From: DASXRA01 sp963737425 | GTDB taxonomy: Bacteria; Actinomycetota; Actinomycetes; Mycobacteriales; Jatrophihabitantaceae | DNA length: 64,000 nucleotides | NCBI GenBank assembly: GCA_963737425.1 | Contig: CAVTSX010000009.1 | Coordinates: 1,364,001-1,428,000 of the forward strand | Reading direction: 5' to 3' | Shown here: positions 8,520-16,775 of the stretch, piece after piece | Numbering within the stretch: the stretch's first letter is position 1 | How the letters are laid out: every line of letters starts with the position of its first letter | Program-made: the position numbers and the translations under genes | Notes under the pieces: model-generated | The model's database searches: none | The model's input: the letters and a program-made list of their open reading frames with translations, nothing else | What the model was told of the DNA's origin: nothing

Positions 8520-9271
8520 GACACGCCCTTTGTGGCCAGCGCCGGAACCGGGCGCGGCACGGTCAGCCAGACGGCCCTCGCCGTGGCGAGCACCTCGCCG
8601 CCGGGCCCGAGCAGCGCTGACCCGGCCAGCAGCTTGCGGCCGTTGCGTCCGTCCGGCCAGGCGATCACCAGGCACTGGTCGCCGGCCACCGGCCGGCCCG
8701 CCAGGCTCGCCGTCATCCGGCCGAGCAGGACGGCGGTGTCGCCGGCCAGGCCGGCGGCCTCGGCGGCGGCGATCCCGCTGGGACAATCCAGTGCTGCCCA
8801 GACGACCTCCGGCCGCACTCTCCCGCCGGGGTCCGTGACCGACGGGTCCGGGGTCCACGGCGCCGCCCACATCGGCCGGCCAGCCAACGGCCCGGGGAAG
8901 ATCCGCAGTCCGTCGCCCGGCCTGCGGCCCATCCCGCATACGAAGCAATCAGGGAACACCGGATCGGCGTAGTAGCGCGCGCGACCGGCCACCGCATGGG
9001 CTTCCGCCACTGAGACCGGGCCCGGTATCTCTGGTGCCGGACGGCTCGGCGAGGACGTCGCCTCGGCGATCAGCGTGCGGCCGTGGTGGATGCGGACTGA
9101 GCTGCCGCCGCCCCGTTCGACGGCCATGGGCGTGGCCAGCGGAGGCGGCTGGCGCAGCGTGACGGTCACCGGGCCGTCGACCAACGCGGCGATTCGTCCA
9201 CAGACGTAGCCGCCGTTGCCGCTGCCCGGGGGGCCGCAGAAGCGGGACGGGATGACCAGGGAATCTGTCAT
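8516..9271 (-). CDS. Hotdog-fold thioesterase-like protein
   Basis: 251 residues beginning SLVIPSRFCGPPGSGNGGYVCG, an N-terminal signature of actinobacterial double-hotdog acyl-CoA thioesterase-like proteins. A central CFVCGMGRRPGDGLRIFPGP region contains a CxxC pair, and WAALDCPSG occurs near residue 160. Function is unproven; members hydrolyse or bind acyl-CoA esters. Its TGA stop overlaps the GTG start of the luciferase-like gene, implying coupled translation and a shared pathway. Confidence 0.7.
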   Translation of the reverse strand: MTDSLVIPSRFCGPPGSGNGGYVCGRIAALVDGPVTVTLRQPPPLATPMAVERGGGSSVRIHHGRTLIAEATSSPSRPAPEIPGPVSVAEAHAVAGRARYYADPVFPDCFVCGMGRRPGDGLRIFPGPLAGRPMWAAPWTPDPSVTDPGGRVRPEVVWAALDCPSGIAAAEAAGLAGDTAVLLGRMTASLAGRPVAGDQCLVIAWPDGRNGRKLLAGSALLGPGGEVLATARAVWLTVPRPVPALATKGVS

Positions 9272-9379
9272 GCCTCGACGCTAGGAGCGGCCAGCCTCGG
9301 GCCGCCATCGGGTGAACTACCGTCGATTCCGCTGTCTTGCCGACCGCGCCGCTCGTCGCCGGTGCGTACATGGGGCGAA

Positions 9380-10402
9380 CTACCGAGGCGCTTCCCGGCC
9401 GAGCCGGCGCTCGGTCACCCACGCCGCGATCTGCGCACGCGAGCGCACCTCCAGCTTGCGCCGGATGTTCTCCACATGCGCCTCGGCCGTCCGCGGCGCG
9501 ACTGACAGGCGCCCGGCGATGGACTGATTGGTCAGCCCCTCGGCGATAAGTTCGGCAACTTCGAGCTCACGATCCGTGAGCCGCGGCCCCGTGTTCACGG
9601 GCTCGTACAGGAAACTGAGCATCGCATCCAGGATCGCTGGCCAGTCGCCGTGGTAGAACAGGTGGCTCGAACCCGGCAGCGGGACGAGCGTCGCCCCGGG
9701 GATCAGCGCGGCGACCTCACGCCCCAGTTCGAACGGGGTGCCCGTGTCGCCCTCGCGGTGCAGCACCATCGTGGGCGCCCGAACCGTCGGGAGCAAGGTC
9801 CTGATGTCGGTGTCGTAATAGACCTGCAGCAGCCGGGCAGCCACGTCGGCCGAGGCGCTCGCCCGCTGGAACCGGGCGAACGCCTCCACCTCCAGAGCCG
9901 TGGGATCGGTGACGAAGGCCCCGGCCAGCGCCTTCAGCCCCAAGCCCCAATGGGCCCGCACCAGCGCCACGACCGAACTGCGGACCTCGGCAGGCGCTAG
10001 GTCCCTGCCGCTGGCACACATCCCATACAGCACGAGCGCCTCGACCCGCTCCGGGTACCTCGCCGCGATCGCCGCGGCCAGCTGACCGCCCTGCGAGGCC
10101 CCGAACAGGCGGAAACGGCTGGCGCCCACCGCGTCGGCCACCGCCAGCGCGGCGGCCACCTGGCCATCGAACGACAGGTCAATCCCGTCGCGGTCCGACA
10201 GGCCGCAGCCGGGCTTGTCATAGCGGATCACGGTGAACCGCTCGGCCAGCCGCTCCAGGAAGCTGCCGAAGGAAAGCAGCTCCAGTTGCCCACGCAGATC
10301 GGTGATCCAGCCCGAGTCGCACAACAGCGCCGGGCCAGCGCCCGCCGTCGAGTAAGCAACGCGACCCGCGGGCGTGGCGCAATACCGGATCCTCGGCCTC
10401 AC
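9380..10402 (-). CDS. Alpha/beta-hydrolase fused to LuxR-type DNA-binding domain
   Basis: 340 residues in two parts. Residues ~1-260 are an alpha/beta hydrolase: nucleophile elbow FGASQGG with S103, an acid loop around HREGDTGTPFEL and a late GSSHLF histidine, so the catalytic triad appears intact. Residues ~270-335 are a LuxR helix-turn-helix (LTDRELEVAELIAEGLTNQSIA, VAPRTAEAHVENIRRKL). Such fusions are thought to use the hydrolase domain as a ligand sensor or an enzyme controlling transcription. It lies 108 bases upstream of the hotdog/luciferase pair on the same strand and may activate it. Confidence 0.88.
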   Translation of the reverse strand: MRPRIRYCATPAGRVAYSTAGAGPALLCDSGWITDLRGQLELLSFGSFLERLAERFTVIRYDKPGCGLSDRDGIDLSFDGQVAAALAVADAVGASRFRLFGASQGGQLAAAIAARYPERVEALVLYGMCASGRDLAPAEVRSSVVALVRAHWGLGLKALAGAFVTDPTALEVEAFARFQRASASADVAARLLQVYYDTDIRTLLPTVRAPTMVLHREGDTGTPFELGREVAALIPGATLVPLPGSSHLFYHGDWPAILDAMLSFLYEPVNTGPRLTDRELEVAELIAEGLTNQSIAGRLSVAPRTAEAHVENIRRKLEVRSRAQIAAWVTERRLGREAPR

Positions 10403-10562
10403 CCGTCCAGGCTGGCACCACCTGGCGACACAGTGAAGGGCGGCCAGGCTACCGGACAGATGCTGCCGCCGGGCGGATCAGCAGATAGCGCACTCATCTG
10501 CCATAGAGCGTTCGTGAGCCTGGCAGCAGGTCGGGCACGCGCCGTACGGGCCGCGGCATCAG

Positions 10563-11012
10563 TCAGGAGATCGCGGCCTTCACCAGCTCGGCGACCTTCT
10601 TCTCCACCACTGGGCTCCACTGCTTGAGCGCGTACGCCACCGGCCACATGTCGCCGTCGTCGAGATTCGCCGCGTCCTGGAAACCCAGCATGGAGTAGCG
10701 ATATTTGAACTTGCCCGCGTCCTGGAAGAACACAACGACCTTGCCGTCGGCGTTCGCGTAGGCGGGCATGCCGTACCAGGTCTTAGGCGACAACGCGGGC
10801 GCGGTCGCGGTCACAGTCACGTGCACGCGCTCGGCGAGGGCACGGTCATCCGGTGCCAGCTCCGCGATCTTCTCGAGGACGGCCTGCAGGCCATCGGCAT
10901 TCTTGGCACCCTTCTTGCCCTCGGCGCGCAGCTCGGCCGCGCGCTCTTTCATCGCGGCACGCTCTTCGGCGCTGAAGCCGTCGGACTCGGCCTTGGCACT
11001 CTTCGCGGGCAT
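10563..11012 (-). CDS. DUF1801/YdhG-like protein
   Basis: 149 residues from the ATG at 11012. The N-terminal 45 residues are lysine/glutamate-rich and probably helical; the rest contains the KTWYGMPAYANADGKVVVFFQDAGKFKYRYSMLGF core typical of YdhG/DUF1801 proteins, a small alpha-beta fold resembling frataxin-like (Fra) domains. No enzymatic function is established. Soluble and single-gene. The open frame continues upstream of 11012 but without family similarity. Confidence 0.78.
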   Translation of the reverse strand: MPAKSAKAESDGFSAEERAAMKERAAELRAEGKKGAKNADGLQAVLEKIAELAPDDRALAERVHVTVTATAPALSPKTWYGMPAYANADGKVVVFFQDAGKFKYRYSMLGFQDAANLDDGDMWPVAYALKQWSPVVEKKVAELVKAAIS

Positions 11013-11235
11013 TCTCAGGCCCCCCTTCCTGACGCGGGGCTCGGCGTCATGCCGGCCCTTCGTCGAAAGGCTAGGCCCGCCCACACCGGGGCGCTTCTCG
11101 ATTCCTGACGGGTGAGGCGTGGGTGACCCACCCAATGCGAGCGACCGCGCGCCGCTCAAGCGCGCCGACGCTCCCTACGACGCCCACCCACGGGGCCGTG
11201 ACCTTCGTTCTCCGCACTTGCGGATTCGCCGCCGT

Positions 11236-11469
11236 CTACGTATCGCGGCCGATGGGCAGCGCCATGCATCCGGAAATGCCGCTGTTGGAGCGAGCCGCAC
11301 CGCCAAGTCGGCGTCTTGGCATGCGTTCGACGGTCACTGATCGGATCTGCTCTGCCTGCGCTTTCGGGTCGATCCGCAAGCCCGGTGGCACCAGCCGGCA
11401 GCGTGTCTGGAACGGGAAGATCCGCGAGACGTTGCTGGTCACGGGCACGACGTTCACGACACCGTGTCG
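11236..11469 (-). pseudogene. Truncated MazF-type toxin remnant
   Basis: Reading leftward from 11469, the frame gives GVVNVVPVTSNVSRIFPF and then GLRIDPKAQAEQIRSVTVERM, which is the central and C-terminal core of MazF/PemK endoribonucleases almost without change. The N-terminal third (the TRPAVVVS region) is missing: an in-frame stop lies about 13 codons before the conserved part. The extreme C-terminus also runs into unrelated sequence. No antitoxin gene is adjacent. It is therefore a relic of a toxin-antitoxin module. The rest of the 11013-11614 interval shows nothing else I can support. Confidence 0.7.
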
Positions 11470-11614
11470 CAGGAACGCTCTCGACCGACGGCTGACCTGT
11501 CACGGGTTCAGCTGCGGTGGTGATTCGAAGGTTTCTTTAAGGCTTCCGGACGGCGGTTCTTGGGCGGCGGCAGTCGACTGGGATGCGTCTCATCCAGTCG
11601 AAAGGAAGTGCATC

Positions 11615-12061
11615 ATGCCCGTCCCGTTTCGCCGTGTTGCCGTTGCCGGAGTCCTGGCCGCGGCCGCGGTCGCCATTCCGGTCGCCGCCCTGGCCCTCGG
11701 TTCCGATTCGCCGGGCGCCAAGACGCCACACCCGTCGACCACGCTGGAGGCCAAGCGGGCCAAAGCGGAGGCAGCCAGGCAGGCCCACTCGTCGACCACG
11801 TTGAAGGCCAAGTCCGCCGAGGCGGGAGCGGCCAACCAGAGCCTGACCGGGCCGGCCGCGGTGGCCGTGCTCGCCGCCCGGCTGGGCGTCAGCACGAGCG
11901 CCGCCCGGCACGCGCTGCAGCAGGTCGGCGCGCTGAACGGACGGGAGGGCGTGGACCCGGCCGGCGCGGCATTCGCCGCGATCGCGCACCAGCTCGGGGT
12001 GAGCCCACGCCAGCTGTCCGGTGCCCTGGGCGCGGTCAAGCAGAGCATGGCCGGCCGATGA
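11615..12061 (+). CDS. Small exported alanine-rich protein linked to two-component system
   Basis: 148 residues from an ATG preceded by a clear GAAAGGAA ribosome-binding site. Residues 1-28 form a signal peptide (FRRVAVAGVLAAAAVAIPVAALALG). Residues ~38-75 hold two copies of an 18-19-residue repeat starting HPSTTLEAK and HSSTTLKAK, which should be an extended or helical spacer. The C-terminal ~65 residues (LAARLGVSTSAARHALQQV, IAHQLGVSPRQLSGALGAV) form two short helix-turn-helix-like helical repeats. It ends 39 bases before the response regulator and is probably co-transcribed; it could be the regulated target or an extracytoplasmic partner of the kinase. Confidence 0.7.
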   Translation: MPVPFRRVAVAGVLAAAAVAIPVAALALGSDSPGAKTPHPSTTLEAKRAKAEAARQAHSSTTLKAKSAEAGAANQSLTGPAAVAVLAARLGVSTSAARHALQQVGALNGREGVDPAGAAFAAIAHQLGVSPRQLSGALGAVKQSMAGR

Positions 12062-12100
12062 GGCGACCCGTCCCGGGTGGATCCCGCGGAGAATAGGAGG

Positions 12101-12772
12101 ATGCGGGTTCTGGTGGTCGACGACGACCCGGCCGTGCGACGGTCGCTGGCCACGGCGCTGGGCCGGGACGGCTATGAGGTATTGGCCGCCGACGGGGGCA
12201 CGGCCGCGCTCGCCGAGGTGACGGCTGCGAGCGTGGATGCGATTGTTCTCGACGTTGCCATGCCCGAGCCGAACGGAATTGAGGTGTGCCGGCGGATACG
12301 CGCCGGTGGCGACCACACGCCGATTCTGATGCTCACCGCTCGCGATCTGGTCGATGACCGGGTCGCCGGTCTGGATGCGGGCGCGGATGACTACCTGGCC
12401 AAGCCGTTCGCGCTCGCGGAGCTGCGGGCCCGGCTGCGTGCACTGCTGCGCCGTAGCGGAGCGGGCGCCGATCAGCTCACCTACCAGGACGTCGTTGTGG
12501 ACGTGACCGCGGCCCGGGTCACCCGGGGCGGGCGGGAGGTTTCGCTTACCCGGACCGAGTACCTGCTACTGGAGCTGTTTATGCGCAACCCGGGCCGGGT
12601 GCTGAGCCACGCGAGCATCTTCCAGGCGGTGTGGGGCTACGACTTCGGCCCACGCTCGAACAACCTGTGGGTGTATGTCAGCTACCTGCGGGCCAAGCTC
12701 GAGGCCGCCGGTGAACCGCGGATCCTGCACACCGTACGGGGGCTGGGCTACGTACTGCGGGACGGCCCATGA
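12101..12772 (+). CDS. OmpR-family response regulator
   Basis: 223 residues, start chosen at 12101 because of the AATAGGAGG ribosome-binding site directly before it. Receiver domain ~1-115 with the acidic pair at residues 7-9, phospho-acceptor D51 (IVLDVAMPEPNG) and the lysine in DDYLAKPF; winged-helix DNA-binding domain ~125-220 with LTRTEYLLLELF and HTVRGLGYVLR. Resembles MprA-type regulators. It overlaps the kinase start (ATGA), so the two form a classic pair. Confidence 0.94.
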   Translation: MRVLVVDDDPAVRRSLATALGRDGYEVLAADGGTAALAEVTAASVDAIVLDVAMPEPNGIEVCRRIRAGGDHTPILMLTARDLVDDRVAGLDAGADDYLAKPFALAELRARLRALLRRSGAGADQLTYQDVVVDVTAARVTRGGREVSLTRTEYLLLELFMRNPGRVLSHASIFQAVWGYDFGPRSNNLWVYVSYLRAKLEAAGEPRILHTVRGLGYVLRDGP

Positions 12773-14142
12773 CCTTGCGCAACCGGATATCGGTCGCGGC
12801 CGCCGCGGGTGTGCTGCTCGTGGTGGCCGCGGTCAGCACGGTCCTGTACTTCTCCTACGCGGCGAGCTTGCACTCCCGGGTCGACGCCGAACTGGTCGAC
12901 GAAGCGCAGCAGGCCACCTCGATCGCGCGGACGCTAAAACAGTCGACCGGCCACACCGGATCGGCCCCCGACCTGAGCCGGCCGGTCACCGTCGGCAGCA
13001 TCCAGCTCCAGCTGTTGCTCGGACAGGTCACCGCCGGCCAGCCCACCCGGTTTGGCCCGCTCGACAGCCGAGACGTCGCGGTGGCCGAAGGTGACCAGCC
13101 CGCCTACTTCACCGACACCTCCGACGGCGGGCGACGATTCCGCGTGTACACCGCGGCCTTTTCGTCGACGCCGAGCGGGGCGCTCGTCCGCGCCAGCCGC
13201 GCCGCGAACGCCGATGACGGCGCCCTGCGCACCGCGGCGTTGCTGCTGGCCGGGCTCACCATCGCCGCCGCCGGCGTCACATATGGTCTGGCCCGGCTGG
13301 CCGCCGGCCGGATCCTCCGCCCGATCGCGGATCTCACTGCGGCGGCCGAACACGTGAGCCGCACCCGCGATCTGACCGCAGGCATCGGCTCCACCGGCAC
13401 CGACGAGGTGGGCCGGCTCGGCACCTCGTTCGACACCATGCTGGCCGCGCTGCACGAGTCGGTGACCGCGCAACGCATGCTGGTCGCCGACGCGTCCCAC
13501 GAGCTACGCACGCCGCTGACCAGCCTGACCACCAACCTCGAACTGCTCGAGGACGGTGCCGGGCTGGCCGACCCGCAGGCCCCGGCCCTCGTGCGCGCGG
13601 CCCGCGAACAGGCCGGCGAGCTCGACCGGCTGATCACCGACCTGCTCGATCTGGCCCGCTACCGCGATTCGGCAGCACACCAGGAGACCGTCCGCCTGGA
13701 CCTGCTCACCGACGAGGCGGTGCGCCGGCTGCGGCAACGAGCCGACATCGGCACCGACCTGCGGCCCTGCCTGGTCGTGGCCGACCCCACCGCGGTCGAC
13801 CACGCCGTCACCAACCTGATCGACAACGCCATCAAGTGGAGTCCGCCCAACGGCGCGGTCCGGGTCGTCGTCGACAACGGCCAGGTGTCGGTCACCGACC
13901 ACGGACCCGGCATCGCAGACGCCGACCTCCCCCATATCTTCGAACGCTTCTACCGGGCACCTGCAGCGCGCGCATTGCCGGGCGCCGGGCTCGGCCTGGC
14001 CATCGTCGGCAGCATCGCCGAAGCCAACAACGCAGCCCTGAACGTCGAAACCGGCGCGGACGGCTCCACCTTCACGCTCAGCTTCGTTCCCGTCGCCCTG
14101 CCCACCGACTCGGACATCGCGACCAGCGAGCCGACGAGGTAG
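12769..14142 (+). CDS. Sensor histidine kinase (MprB-like)
   Basis: 457 residues. Two membrane segments (about 8-30 and 155-178) enclose a ~120-residue extracytoplasmic sensor region; a HAMP domain follows (~180-232). The phospho-acceptor is H244 in DASHELRTPLTSL, then the N box (NLIDNAIKWSPP), G1 (DHGPGIADADLPHIFERFYR) and G2 (GAGLGLAIV) of the ATPase domain. It would phosphorylate the regulator encoded upstream. The ligand is unknown; the small exported protein upstream is a possible partner. Confidence 0.93.
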   Translation: MTLRNRISVAAAAGVLLVVAAVSTVLYFSYAASLHSRVDAELVDEAQQATSIARTLKQSTGHTGSAPDLSRPVTVGSIQLQLLLGQVTAGQPTRFGPLDSRDVAVAEGDQPAYFTDTSDGGRRFRVYTAAFSSTPSGALVRASRAANADDGALRTAALLLAGLTIAAAGVTYGLARLAAGRILRPIADLTAAAEHVSRTRDLTAGIGSTGTDEVGRLGTSFDTMLAALHESVTAQRMLVADASHELRTPLTSLTTNLELLEDGAGLADPQAPALVRAAREQAGELDRLITDLLDLARYRDSAAHQETVRLDLLTDEAVRRLRQRADIGTDLRPCLVVADPTAVDHAVTNLIDNAIKWSPPNGAVRVVVDNGQVSVTDHGPGIADADLPHIFERFYRAPAARALPGAGLGLAIVGSIAEANNAALNVETGADGSTFTLSFVPVALPTDSDIATSEPTR

Positions 14143-14181
14143 CGGCATCCCCTGGTCAAGCAACTGGGAAGATGACGAGTC

Positions 14182-14775
14182 GTGCGACTAATCCGCTACT
14201 CGCATTCCTGTGTGCGCCTGGAGATCGACGGGGTGGTCGTCGTCATCGACCCCGGGATTTGGAGCGAGCCGCACGCGCTGGTCGGCGCAGACGCCGTCCT
14301 CGTCACGCACGAACACACCGACCACGTCGATGAATTCCGCCTGCTGGGTCTCGGGCGACCGGTCAGTGCGCCGGCCGGGGCCGCCATCACCCGCGTGCCG
14401 TTCCAGCCGATCGGGCCCGGCCAGTCCTTCACGACGGCCGGCCTTCAGGTCGACACCGTCGGCGGCCCGCACGCGGCTGTAGTTCCCAACCAGGAGGTTT
14501 GCGCGAACCTCGGCTACCTGGTTGCCGGCGTCTACCACCCGGGCGATTCGTTGCAACTGCCTCCGAGCGACGTCGAGACGCTGCTGGTGCCGATGCAGGC
14601 CTCGTGGCTGAAGACCGCCGAGGCGGTCCAGTACCTCGCCTCATGCAACTACCGACAGGCCATCGGCATCCACGACGGTCAGATCAACAAGCGGGCGATC
14701 GACAGCATCAACGGCTGGTACCAGCGGGCCTCCGGCGGCAAATACCGTTACCTGGCCCCAGGAACAGCTTCGTGA
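14182..14775 (+). CDS. MBL-fold metallo-hydrolase
   Basis: 197 residues from a GTG start. The metal-binding motif THEHTDHVDE (about residues 48-57) and later GGPHA and YHPGDSL motifs identify the UlaG/RomA-like metallo-beta-lactamase superfamily. The final helix (SINGWYQR) is typical of short actinobacterial members. Substrate unknown. It follows the kinase gene by 39 bases on the same strand and may be read through from it. Confidence 0.85.
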   Translation: MRLIRYSHSCVRLEIDGVVVVIDPGIWSEPHALVGADAVLVTHEHTDHVDEFRLLGLGRPVSAPAGAAITRVPFQPIGPGQSFTTAGLQVDTVGGPHAAVVPNQEVCANLGYLVAGVYHPGDSLQLPPSDVETLLVPMQASWLKTAEAVQYLASCNYRQAIGIHDGQINKRAIDSINGWYQRASGGKYRYLAPGTAS

Positions 14776-14821
14776 CCGGCTCGGGCATCGCAGGCGGGCA
14801 GCCGCACCCCTCATCTCGTCG

Positions 14822-14866
14822 GATCGACGCGATCGACGCGATCGACGCGGTCGACGCGGTCGTTGC
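14822..14866. repeat. Tandem repeat of 9-bp unit GATCGACGC
   Basis: Three perfect copies of GATCGACGC are followed by GGTCGACGC and a degenerate fifth copy GGTCGTTGC, in the gap after the metallo-hydrolase gene. Copy number of such repeats often varies between strains. No coding or regulatory role is evident. Confidence 0.9.
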
Positions 14867-15020
14867 CAGGTCACCGAATCAGCGTGCGTAGCACCGACGT
14901 GATCGACACGCCGACTTGCGTATAGGCAGCGATCACCCGCCGGTACTGACCGAGCTCTACCCGTGCGTGCTATAAGCGAGGAAACGATCGCTCTGCGGGG
15001 CTCATGTACGGTTTCTCCCC

Positions 15021-15365
15021 GTGACCGACTTCGCCACCAAGCTCACCGCAATCACAGGGGACGGCAGCGCCAGCGACGATCTGGTCCGAGTGTCCGTCGA
15101 CGGCACCGGCGAAATCATGAAGCTTGACATCGAGCCGCGAGCGATGCGCTTGCCGAGCGATGAACTCGCCGCCGCGGTCCAGAGCGCACACCGTCAGGCG
15201 TGGGCGCAAGCGCGCGCGACCGTTCAGCAGGAGGCGAAGCAGATGACGCCGGACGTCAGCGGCCTGTCGCGCCTGCTCGAGTCGGTCGGCACGGACGCGC
15301 AGCAGAAGATGTCGGACTTCGCGCGGATGGCCGAGGAGATCGCGGCCCGACTGGATCGGCGTTAG
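15021..15365 (+). CDS. YbaB/EbfC-family protein, type VII-locus type
   Basis: 114 residues from a GTG start. The SVDGTGEIMKLDIEPRAMRLPSDELAAAVQSAHRQAWAQA region matches the YbaB/EbfC fold in its actinobacterial form, which is encoded beside WXG100 and effector genes. A long C-terminal helix (about 70-114) follows. Canonical YbaB binds DNA near recR; here the context (WXG100 gene three bases downstream) suggests a role in a secretion or toxin locus instead. It is the first gene of a four-gene run to 17339. Confidence 0.8.
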   Translation: MTDFATKLTAITGDGSASDDLVRVSVDGTGEIMKLDIEPRAMRLPSDELAAAVQSAHRQAWAQARATVQQEAKQMTPDVSGLSRLLESVGTDAQQKMSDFARMAEEIAARLDRR

Positions 15366-15367
15366 TC

Positions 15368-15694
15368 GTGGGGGCCGGTATCCACACCGATCCTGACGTG
15401 CTCGCGCAGAGCGCCCAGGGAGTCGGAACGTCTGCCCAGGACTTCGCCGACGGCCTGACGCAGCTGCAGTCGACCGTGACGACCGAGTCGCCGTGGGGCA
15501 GCGACGAGCAGGGCTCGATCTTCGGCACGCTGTATGTCGCGGTGCTCGGCCACGCGATCCAGTCGATGGGCTCGCACCTCGAAAAGCTGGCGCAGGCCGC
15601 GGAAGGTCTCGCCGGCTGGTCGCAACTGATGAACGAGACCGAGGGCGGAGTCACCAGGTCGATGACGTCGATGACCAAGAGCTTGGCCGGCTGA
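15368..15694 (+). CDS. WXG100-like (type VII secretion) protein
   Basis: 108 residues from a GTG at 15368, two bases after the preceding stop. Predicted as two helices broken by a turn carrying SPWGSDEQG near residue 40, the WxG-type hairpin of ESX substrates. Such small helical proteins pair with each other or with the N-terminus of larger effectors to target them to a type VII system. The start is set by tight spacing; no ESX core component (EccC, EccB) lies in the window. Confidence 0.72.
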   Translation: MGAGIHTDPDVLAQSAQGVGTSAQDFADGLTQLQSTVTTESPWGSDEQGSIFGTLYVAVLGHAIQSMGSHLEKLAQAAEGLAGWSQLMNETEGGVTRSMTSMTKSLAG

Positions 15695-15695
15695 C

Positions 15696-16775
15696 ATGGG
15701 CCTCGAACTGCCGAGCGAGATCACGGAGCCCGCGAGCTGGGTGGGGCTCACCTGGCCGGAGGCTGACGAAGACAAGCTGTTCGACGCGGGCATGCGCTGG
15801 ATGGAGTTCGGCGGGTCCGTCTCCTCGATCCGCGACAACGCCGACGCGTCCGCGAAGTTCGCGGCCTCGTCCGGCGACAGTTCCCTCGACGGCGTACTGG
15901 CCGCGTTCGAGGACTGGTGGGATCGCGACGACAGCCCCGCAGTGCGGATGGCCGAGGACGCGATCGCCGCCACGGTCATCGGCGCCGCGCTGATCGTGTT
16001 CGCCGGCATCACGCTCGCGCTGAAGATCGCGTTCATCGTTCAGTTGATCACGCTCGCGATCGAGGTCGCGCAGGCGCTCGCGACGCTGATCGTGTCCCTT
16101 GGCGCGTCGGCCGCCGAGGTGCCGGGGTTCATCGCCGCGACCCGCGTGATCTGCCGTGAGCTGGTCGAGCGGGTCGTCACGCACATCAAGACGGTGATCA
16201 AAGACCTGCTCGAGAAGGCCAAGAACCTCTTCAAGCTGGTCAAGTCGAAGGTCGGCCGCAAGGAGGCCGAGAAGCTCGGCGAGGAGTTGGAGAAGCTCGG
16301 CAAGTTCGAGATGCAGCCGCTGCAGGGGAGGTATCTCGGCGAGCACGACCCGCTGAACCCGGCGCGGCACTTCTACCCGAAGACGGTTCACTACATGTCC
16401 GACGCCGAACGCGACGCGCATCGCCTCGTGGTCCGCGACGGCAAGCTATACCGGTCCGACGGCTCGCTGTTCGACACCAGCAGCGCCGCCACGGCTCACT
16501 CCGGCGGCGGGCGGGCAATGTTCGTCATGGACGGCGAAGGAAACATCTACGCGTCGAACGTTCAGCGGGTCGGCGAGTTGCATCATTCGAGCTTCCTCGG
16601 CGGCGCGGACGTCGCCGGAGCCGGTGAGATGAAGGTGGACAATGGCGTGCTGCAGGTGATCAGCCGCAAGAGCGGCCACTACATCCCGGAAGAGGTACAT
16701 CAACAGCAGGTGCTCGACGTCCTCGGCCTGCGCGGCATGGACACCTCGTCGGTCATTCGGGAGGCAGGCTTCTAA
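15696..16775 (+). CDS. Large toxin-like effector with C-terminal polymorphic domain
   Basis: 359 residues. Residues ~1-85 are a helical, tryptophan-rich leader resembling WXG-type trafficking regions; ~90-150 form a strongly hydrophobic stretch with two or three possible membrane helices; ~165-215 are a lysine/glutamate-rich coiled coil; ~220-359 form a compact C-terminal domain with YMSDAERDAHR, GKLYRSDGSLFDTSSA, GELHHSSFLGGADVAGAGE and SRKSGHYIPE. The HSSFL...AGE...SGHY pattern recurs, as far as I recall, at the ends of bacterial polymorphic toxins, but its activity is not known to me. It starts one base after the WXG100-like gene and is followed with no gap by a possible immunity gene. Confidence 0.72.
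   Translation: MGLELPSEITEPASWVGLTWPEADEDKLFDAGMRWMEFGGSVSSIRDNADASAKFAASSGDSSLDGVLAAFEDWWDRDDSPAVRMAEDAIAATVIGAALIVFAGITLALKIAFIVQLITLAIEVAQALATLIVSLGASAAEVPGFIAATRVICRELVERVVTHIKTVIKDLLEKAKNLFKLVKSKVGRKEAEKLGEELEKLGKFEMQPLQGRYLGEHDPLNPARHFYPKTVHYMSDAERDAHRLVVRDGKLYRSDGSLFDTSSAATAHSGGGRAMFVMDGEGNIYASNVQRVGELHHSSFLGGADVAGAGEMKVDNGVLQVISRKSGHYIPEEVHQQQVLDVLGLRGMDTSSVIREAGF

Noticed and set aside
11123..11614. Upstream extension of the exported protein to an ATG at 11123
   Set aside because: The real signal peptide and ribosome-binding site are at 11615; the extension overlaps the MazF relic and looks non-coding.
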